The notes under the pieces were generated by a model. The model saw only the letters and a program-made list of their open reading frames with translations. It did no database searches and was not told the DNA's origin. From NCBI RefSeq assembly GCF_000315625.1, contig NW_005434593.1, positions 124,506-188,505 on the forward strand: 64,000 bases of DNA, in the 5' to 3' direction. The position numbers were made by a program, and so were the translations under genes. This document shows positions 56,406-64,000 of this stretch, piece after piece. Each line of letters opens with the position of its first letter. Position 1 is the stretch's first letter. This stretch comes from Guillardia theta CCMP2712 (Eukaryota > Cryptophyceae > Pyrenomonadales > Geminigeraceae).

Positions 56406-58809
56406 ATGCTGCTTTCTTTGCAACCTTTGATTTTCCATCTTGTAAGTGCTGCAATCCGATCTGCTTTCACACTCGATGATACTAGGGCATCTTGTGATGT
56501 TGCTGACTTGACATGTCCCATAGAGTCTTACGTGATGAGGCAAGCACAAAGGGAAACCCAGTTTGTCTCGGAGAAGGAACAAGGTGGAAGATCAGTCCTA
56601 ATCGTATCGCCCTTCAATTAACACTGATGAGGCGGTGATCATTGAAAGTTTTTTTACTTTCCATTTGTTCCAGTGGCAAAACTTTATTGTACTGACCCGG
56701 CCCTGCCCGGCCGCCGGGGCCTCAGTGCCCGGCGCGGTGAAACTACTAAGCGGCACCGCCGGCCGGGCCCGGCGCGGCAGTCGGGGGCCGGGCCGTCACA
56801 TTGTCGCGGCCTAATCTCAGTGAACGGTGCTTTGAGTAAAGAACGGTGCCGGGCGACCGCCCGGCCGCGGCGCCCGGTCCGATCCGAGTGAGCCTCCGAG
56901 CGGAGGCCGGCGCCGGGCCGTGACGGTTGTGGCCCACTGGCGGGCGGCACCGGAGCCTCCGATGGCCTTGGGAACCGTGCCAGGACGGTGACCGTCGCCA
57001 GCCAGGCCGCGGTCTTTGAATGACAATCCGATCTGATCACGCGACCAAAGCAGACCCTCGTGACCGGCCCCCTTCCCACCGTACCCTCAAGCCCTCCTAT
57101 GTGGTGCCAGTGACCCGTGGGCACTCCCCCGCTACTTGACCGTCATGCCTCGGTCTTTTTTACTCCCGGTCAGCACTGGATTTTACCCCATTGACCCACC
57201 CCTCTTTGTATCCCCAGGGGTTCTCAAGAACCCCTTCTTGATAGTCTTTTTCAAGGTGTAATTAGTGGGTAGGGGTAGCTGGTCTTTGCAATCGTAGAGG
57301 AAAGCACCACCCCACCTCACTTTCCCCCTGTCAAAGCACCCCACCACGAGGCCTAAAAAACAAGTCTACTTGCAGTGGTCTTACGACTCTTTCTTGGTAA
57401 ACTCAACTTCCATCCCCCGATCTGCGTACCCCTGCGTATTGGACCCCCTAGCTCATCATGCCGCGAATCACCCGTCCATTTCCCCTTGTTGACATTAGAA
57501 AATCGGAACAAATAACACTACCCCTGGGGATATTACCCCACAGAGACATCCCCCATCGTTAAAATGCATTTCGACCCCTTTTTTCTTTTTTTCTGTCAGC
57601 GACAGGATGAAAATACCTGTTTTGAAATCATGCACGAGCCATCCTAACTGATTCTGAGAGGGGTGTAAAAGTTGGATTCGCTGGCATAGCAGGGGTGGGG
57701 GATCCAATTAAGTTACCCGCACAAGAGAAAACCTCTTTAGGACAGGGGTAGGGTAGTATGACGTGTCCACGTCAAAAATTTGGAGGCAGTTTGCTGACTA
57801 AAATTTGATGATTTTTGGGAAAGAGGCCCCGAAACGTTGCAGTTCAGGTACTTGTTAAAAACTATTTTAGCGCTCCCATTCCAGTACGTCGTAACTGACA
57901 CCATGAGGGGTTAGATTGGGGGATCCAACTAACAGGGGTGGGTATTTTGAGTGATTTTGGTGGTAGGGGTAGTATTGTACTTGGGGTGGGGTGATCAGGA
58001 CTTGTCTTTATACTGGCAGACAGTTGATCAAGATGGTGATGGGTGGGTACGTTTTGGTATATTTGGGGGTAGTCCTTACAAGAGGCCATTCAAAGGTTCG
58101 TTGAAACCTAATTGGGGTAGGGTGATCATCCTAGATGGAATTTCGACTTGTTTCTTCTGGAAAACAACCCGGTGGTCATGGATTGTGATGGGGTATAACA
58201 CGTGGAGTGCATGAAAAACAGGGGTGCTAATTTTTCACTACCGGTGTGGGCTCGACTATGTTGTGGGGGGTGGGTGGGTGGATAAGTGGGGGAGACTTGC
58301 AAGGAGTTTTTTTATGAGAGGTTTCTAGAGACCGCAGAATGATGGGGTGGGTGTAGGAGAAAGGTCATTGTGAACGGAGGTGGGGTACACTAACATTAAT
58401 TTCAAGTTAACTTGAAAGTCTGAAATGTACACCAAGTACCGTGTGTTGAACCATATAAAGTGGGTGGGGTGCATTAAAATGTTTCAATAATTTACTAAAA
58501 TTTGTCAGTGGTGGGGTGGTCAGAGCATTGGGGGTGGGGCGATTGCCCAGGGGTGGGTGTGGAGGCAAGGCGTCGAGCGGCGATGCAAGGCGCGCGTTCT
58601 AGGTGCAATGTGCGGTCGGATCAAGATGGAGGAGAGGAGGAGAGGAGGAGAAGCTGAGTAAAACTTCAAGATCACAGAGGAGAGAGAACTTAAGTGCTGC
58701 TAGTTGGCAAGGTTTGTGAGCGTGAGATAGCTTGCTCGAGGAACTTGCTGATTCTAGAAACTTGCTTTGCTTGTACAGGGAGCTTCGACGGTAACTTGGA
58801 GCCGCTTCG
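56406..58809. other. Intergenic: 3' UTR, GC island, CCCTACC/GGGTAGGG tracts
   Basis: 56406-56620 should include the SELENOF 3' UTR. 56690-57070 is a strong CpG island (ccggccgggcccggcgcggc) containing tttgagtaaag at about 56830, the reverse complement of the word at 4345 and 45318. 57070-57560 is rich in cacccc/ctacccc words and 57660-58570 in ggggtagggt, gggtggggt words; the strand bias flips near 57600. No gene seen on either strand. Confidence 0.5.
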
Positions 58810-61800
58810 ATGAGTTTGATACACTGCGCCTGTGAGAAAAGTCATTGTATACCGAACTTTTCTGCCAAGGATGAGCTGATCGTTTCGCCAAACTCTGTCT
58901 GTTTGGATGCGATGGATCAGCATGTCGACTTCCCCTATTTGGATGAGGCCAACAGCCTCGAGGAGATGTCGAAGTCGGAGACCTGCGACAAGCACTTCGA
59001 GTACAATCACGACATCCTCCGCTTCATCCCGCACTTCCTGAGGAAACCTCGCATCTTCAACAAGCACCCCATTGAGGATGGTCCCTGGTGTGAGAAGCGC
59101 AAATGCGCCATCATGTTTGCCGACATTTTGGGATTCACTGCACTTACCGAGGGCCTTGCCAAGAGGGGAGCGGAAGGAGTGGAGAAGATCACGCAGATTC
59201 TCAACACGTATTTCAGCCTGCTCATTGACATAGTTCACAGCAATGGAGGGGATGTGATCAAGTTTGCGGGGGATGCTCTGCTGGCCCTGTGGGATGCCTC
59301 AGACGACGATCTTCTCCTGTCGACCTGCAAGGCGGCCAGCTGCGCTCTTCGCATCCAGGAGGAGCTGTCGAGCATGACGAGCCAGGATGGAGTGAAGCTT
59401 TCTTTGCGCATCAGTGTCACCTGCGGCGACCTGCACATCGGGATTATGGGGGGTAACAATGGAAGATGGGAGAGTTTTCTTACTGGGAAGCCGCTCAGAG
59501 AAGCTGGAGTTGCGTGTGAGAACTCTTTGCCTGGAGATGTCATGATATCATCGGACGCGCAATCTTTGCTCGAGTCGATTTCTGTGTCTGTCCTGTCCTC
59601 GGGAGGGTTCTTTCACCTCAAGTCGATTTCAGCTCGCCCTGAATCAATGCAAGATCTCGACGATTACATGTTTGAGGACGTGCCAGCGAAGCTAAAGAAC
59701 TTCATTCCTGTCGAGTGTCAGGCTCGGATCGACGCAGGGCAGCTGGGATGGCTGAACGAGCTTCGCCGTGTCACGGTCGTGTTCGTGAATCTCCCCAACA
59801 TGAATGAGAACGTGTCCATGGTGGAGGCGCAGCAGATCTTCATTGATCTGCAGGACATCCTCCACAAGTATGGCGGAAGTTTGAACAAGCTCAGCGTTGA
59901 CGACAAGGGCATCAGCCTCCTGGCGGGGTTCGGCATGCCGTCCATGACGCACGGTAACGATGCAGCCAGGGCGGTCTTGGCAGCTCTTCAGATGCACCGG
60001 CACGTAAGCATGGCGCAGTGGAGATGTAGCATCGGCATCGCGACGGGGAAAGTGTTCATCGGGATCATAGGGAGCGAGCAAAGATGCGAGTACACGATGA
60101 TAGGGGATGCTGTTAATTTCTCGGCCCGGTTGATGCACCGGGCCCGGGGAAAGATCCTGTGCGATACCAGCACTAAGAAGGTCTGCAAGGAGGCGGTCAT
60201 CTTCGGAGAGCCGCTGGTAGAGACGATCAAGGGGAAGGTGAGAAGGGAAGCTTGTCATGCTGTGCTCGTCACTGACTGGCGATCAGGCCGGGCTGTGTGA
60301 GCTGTGGCCCGTGATTCGGCAGCAGAAGGTGACCACAGGCTCCAAGGTGAATTGCTCAGGGAGCATGATTGGAAGAAAGGAGGAGAGGGAAGTCTTGGCT
60401 CAGATGGCCTCCGACATTGCGATGGTGAGCAGATTTACAAGTTTCTCCTCCTCCTGCATCTTTGATCAGTCTTCAAAGCATTTTCTCTTCTCTCCCTCTC
60501 CCTCTCCCTCTCCTTGGTCTCTGATGAGGATTGCTTGCAGCAAAAGGAGAATGTCAACAAGATCATCTTCGTGGGGGAAGCCGGCCTCGGGAAGACCAGG
60601 TTGGCGACTGAGTTCCTCAAGATCGGCAAGGAACGCGGACTCAACTGCTTCCTTGCTTCTGCGGATGAAGTTCAGATCTCGACACCGTTCCATGTAAGCT
60701 TGCCCATGTGCTCGCTTGATGTCTCCTGACCGTCGCCTCCAGCCATGGCGAAGTATCTTCCAGCACATCCTCGGTGTCGACGAGTTCGGCATGGCGGGGA
60801 ACGAGTTCAACCGAAGATACAGCGACTCTGGCTTCAAGGCCGATCATCAGGCGATGCTCAAGGAGAAGCTGACGGTGATGGGGCTTTCGGAAGCATTTGT
60901 CAAGCTCACCCCCCTGCTGGACTCTGTCCTGTCCATCGGGCTCGAGGACAACCAGAGGACGAGGAAGATGAGGGGGGAGATCAGAGCAAAGAACACTCAG
61001 AAGTTCCTGTGTGAGATCCTCCGCCTCTACTGCATGTCCACGTCCTTCGTCCTGGTCGTCGATGATGGGCAGTGGTTTGACTCCATGTCTTGGGCGCTCA
61101 TCTCCCTTGTCTCCAAGATCGTCCCGACGTTCCACGTGGTGCTGTTCACGAGGCCGATGCCGTCCCCTCAGCCGACAGAGTTCAAGAACTTCGAGATGAC
61201 GTGCACGAGGTACGTCCTTCAGTCCATGACCGACGAGGACTGTGTGCAGCTCGTCGTTCAGATCCTCGGAGTCGACAAGCTCCCCTTGGCGATCGAGGAC
61301 CTGATCCGGGACAGAGCTCAGGGCAGCCCTCTCTTCAGCTCCGAGCTGGCGCTCTCCCTGAGGGAGTCGCTCAACGCCAGCGGGGAGAATCTGAGCAGTC
61401 AGCTGGACGAGTTGGACCTGTCAAACTTCACCGTCTCCGACACGATCGAGGGGCTGATCACTAGCAGGATCGACAGGCTGACGGCGTCGCAGCAGCTGAC
61501 GCTCAAGGTGGCCAGCGTGATAGGAAGGGAGTTCGACTTCCTGCTGCTGATTCAGATCCATCCAACGGAGAACGAGTCCTCGATCGAGAGTGACCTAGAC
61601 GTGCTGAGGTACCACGAGCTCATCACTCCCTGCCGGAATGGAAGAGAGACTAGTTACATCTTCAAGCACGCTGCCATCCAGGAGATCAGCTACTCCCTCC
61701 TACCCGAGTCCCGCAAGATCGAGCTCCACTCCAGGGTACGCTTCCTCCTCCTCCTCCTCCTCCTCCTCCTCCTCCTCCTCCTCCTCCCCTTCCCTTCCTC

Positions 61801-63219
61801 TTCTCCTCAACCCCCCACCCTCCTCTCCTTGTCGTCAGTCCTTGCTGACCTCTTGCTCCCCAGGTCGTAGAAGTCCTCGAGTTGCAGCACGGCAACGTTC
61901 ACATCACGCTGCATCCCATCCTCGCTCAGCACTGCGAGAAGGCGAAGATCTGGGACAAAGCCCTCCGCTACCTCTCGAGCTCAGGAGGAGAGGCGCTAAG
62001 GAACCGTGCTCACATCGAGGCCATCGACTGGTTCAAGAGGGCGCTGCATGCTCAGACGCTGAGCAGTGCCATGACCACTGAGGAGAGGGCGAGTCTTTAC
62101 CAGAAGCTGGGAGAGGCCCAGTTCCTGACGGGCGACTTCCACTCGTGCCAACTGAGCTTCAAGCAAGCACTTGAGCTCGTCGGCCGCGCCATCCCTTCCT
62201 CCCGCCACGGCTACTGGCTGGGCTGCGTCAAGGCTGCTGTGGAGTTTGTGCTGATATGGCTGTTCCCTCGGCTGTGGAGGAGGGGGACGAAGGAGGGTTA
62301 CCTACACCTGATCCAGATCTACGAGCGGCTGTTCCACTTCTACTACTACCTGGGGAACCCTCTGAAGGCGCTCTACTTCACCCTTCAGATGTTGAAGGTC
62401 TCCGTGCTCAAGGAAGCGACTACCTGCCGTCGCCTCTCTTTCACCTCCATGCTCGGCCTCGCCCTGCAGGTGTTCGGCATGCGCTCGATTTCTAGCTGGG
62501 TGATCAAACAGAGCCTGGAGGGGATCAACGCGCAATCTGACGTGTCGTCACAAGCGAAGATCCTGCTGTGGGGAGGCGTTCACAAGTTCTCGCTGGGGAG
62601 GACGGACGAGAGCGCCGTGCTCTTCAAGCAGTCGCTGGAGTTCGGAAGGAGGATAGGGGATCAGAGGACGGTGGACGAGGTGTCGTTCAACTACGGGCTG
62701 CAGAAGTACATGCTGAACCAGTACGAGTGCGCCAAGTTATGGGCGCAGAAGATAAGGACGTCGACGGAGAAGAGAAACAACTGGCAGGGGGAGCTGTGGG
62801 GCCTCTGCCTTGAGATTGCATGTGAAGTTCGACTGGAGAGGCTGAGCAGAGACGCTCTCCTGTCTCTCCTGTCCCGCCTCGCGGACCACCTCAGGTTCTC
62901 CAACAGGGCCATCCCCTCGGATACCCTCCTGGGAATGTCGGTAATGGCCATGGGATGGCTCAAGGTCGGGGAGAGGACAAAGGCGCTTGCTTGCTGCTCG
63001 ACCGTTGGCGCGATCCTCAGGGACTACAGACCTGTGTCGATCCATACGTCTTGGGCTCTCATGACGCTTTCGGGGGTGGTGAAGCGGCTGCAGGAGGGAG
63101 AGGAGGGGAGCAGGGAGGAACTGCAGGAGCTGAAGAGAAGCATCGAGCTCGTGCTTCGGCGATCGTTGAGGAACTTTCAGATCCTTACGATGAGGAAGGA
63201 GGCGGTAGAGAAGTGCTGA
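58810..63219 (+). CDS. Soluble adenylyl cyclase, ADCY10-like
   Basis: Five exons (58810-60237, 60287-60424, 60541-60693, 60743-61735, 61864-63219), phase 0 throughout, about 1,355 aa. Two class III cyclase domains come first. Domain 1 has both metal aspartates (IMFADILGFTALTE, KFAGDALLALW). In domain 2 the first is replaced (VVFVNLPNM), as expected for the non-catalytic half of ADCY10-type enzymes. An NTPase domain follows with Walker A GEAGLGKTRLATEF and a Walker B-like strand SFVLVVDDGQWFD. The C-terminal 450 residues are helical, TPR-like (EAIDWFKRALHAQ). It makes cAMP from ATP; relatives are stimulated by bicarbonate and Ca2+. No membrane segments. The Met at 58810 gives a short cytosolic N-terminus. 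Confidence 0.85.
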
Positions 63220-63444
63220 GAGGAGGGAGAGGGACGAGGAGAGAGCGAGTGTATGATAGCAGAGATGTAGCATACGGAGGGGATGATGTAGATTTACAAT
63301 GAACGCTTGAGAGCGATCTGGAACCTGAGGATTATGGTACAGGGGGAAAGGAAGGACCAAGGGAGTTGGGGAAGGGGAGGGGAGTGGAGGATTGGGAAGG
63401 AACCGGAAGAAGAGGAGGGGGAACCGGGGAGGAGGAGGAGAGCT

Positions 63445-64000
63445 TCATTCGAACATGCTCTGGAAGCGAACATGCGCGTTGACATCTTTCTTCATCTTCT
63501 TCGCCCTGTCAACGTCCTCCTCGCTGAGGTGCGTCCTTCCTGCCGCTGGGATCCACTCGCCGTACCGCAGGATCGCCTTGATCTGGACGAGGGTGAGGGG
63601 ATGATCGCATCCAGCACTGCAGCTTACCTCGCTCTCCTCCTCCCTCCCTACACCCTTCGCATCCTTCCTTCCATTCTCCTCCTCCTCGTCTTCAGACAGC
63701 CTCTTGCCTCCCTCCTCCTCCTCCTTCCTCTCCTCCTTCTTCTCCTCCTCCCTCCTCTCCGACCCTCCTGCCCTTGCAAGGCTCCTGAAGTCCCTCCCCC
63801 TGTTCGCATGCTCCATCACTGCAAGCTGCCACCGCACCACAGGAACTCGCTGCTCCCTGCGTGACGTCAGCTCCCGCTGCTCCCTCTCAACGTCCATCAG
63901 GTCGAGAGTCACTCCTGTCTCCACCAGCACAGTAGCTACGACGTCGTTGACCGGCGTGTTGCGCAGAAACTTCCTCCTGCTCAGCTCGCGGTGGAGGTGG
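63445..64000 (-). CDS. Unknown protein, C-terminal exons (5' partial)
   Basis: The frame is open from the right end of the window (HRELSRRKFLRNTPVND ... VLVETGVTLDLMDVE) through an Arg/Glu-rich stretch to a GTAAGC donor after EEESE. A 45-nt intron leads to a last exon (IKAILRYGEWIPAAGR ... HVRFQSMFE) ending at 63445. The first part looks like helical repeats, the middle a charged linker (KKEERKEEEEGGKR). It converges on the cyclase gene with about 225 bp of GA-rich sequence between them. Family not recognised because most of the gene is outside the window. Confidence 0.55.
   Translation of the reverse strand, partial: HLHRELSRRKFLRNTPVNDVVATVLVETGVTLDLMDVEREQRELTSRREQRVPVVRWQLAVMEHANRGRDFRSLARAGGSERREEEKKEERKEEEEGGKRLSEDEEEENGRKDAKGVGREEESEVSCSAGCDHPLTLVQIKAILRYGEWIPAAGRTHLSEEDVDRAKKMKKDVNAHVRFQSMFE

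Noticed and set aside
56459-56515. SECIS candidate with gatgat...tgac flanks
   Set aside because: The stem is too short and no unpaired adenines lie in the apical loop, so it does not meet the SECIS consensus by eye; a covariance-model search is needed.
55583-56521. 312-aa minus-strand ORF
   Set aside because: It is antisense to all SELENOF exons and introns, has no family features, and its codons are the complement of a well-supported gene.

Overview
The window is nuclear DNA of a eukaryote with compact, intron-rich genes. Almost every intron I could place is only 40-60 nt with GT-AG ends, so most genes are broken into short ORFs and have to be reassembled by splice phase. Two genes (5675-6833 and 27147-30282, minus) encode N-terminal signal peptides followed directly by an Ala/Ser-Phe boundary and a Ser/Arg-rich transit-like stretch, which is the bipartite leader of a secondary red-lineage plastid. 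With the tiny introns this points to a cryptophyte, most likely Guillardia theta or a relative (inference). Three runs of exactly 100 N are assembly gaps.

Layout. 1-5.6 kb: the 3' end of a CUB-domain gene, a small membrane protein, a five-exon unknown (minus) and a small protein with half of a nanos-type zinc finger. 5.7-10.1 kb: a plastid-targeted unknown, a SAM-domain/CacyBP fusion and a CPBP (CAAX-type) membrane protease. 10.2-13.9 kb: a rhodanese plus dual-specificity MAP-kinase phosphatase. 16.4-24.9 kb: a near-complete five-exon IP3-receptor-type calcium channel of about 2,594 aa. 25.3-26.9 kb: a METTL21-like methyltransferase. 27.1-30.3 kb: a plastid-targeted protein with an indole-glycerol-phosphate-synthase-like barrel. 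31.7-33.9 kb: a disordered unknown and a coiled-coil protein.

34.4-44.2 kb is a large imperfect inverted repeat. Each roughly 4.1-kb arm carries an ABCG half-transporter, unknown gene A and unknown acidic gene B, around a spacer of about 1.4 kb. The ABCG coding cores are almost identical while their 5' exons and introns have diverged. 46.5-52.7 kb holds a gene of about 1,600 aa joining a GNAT acetyltransferase, three LysM-like repeats and a bromodomain. 53.3-54.4 kb is a histidine phosphatase. 55.6-56.4 kb is a Sep15/SELENOF selenoprotein read through an in-frame TGA. 58.8-63.2 kb is an ADCY10-like soluble adenylyl cyclase. The last 0.6 kb is the 3' end of an unknown gene.

Between genes lie long tracts with recurring CCCTACC/GGGTAGGG-like words, GC-rich islands sharing a TTTACTCAAAG word, and many purine/pyrimidine microsatellites. 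Several genes belong to Ca2+/cAMP/MAPK signalling (IP3R-like channel, CacyBP-like, MKP, soluble cyclase), but nothing in the sequence shows they are co-regulated. No CRISPR array, rRNA or tRNA was recognised.
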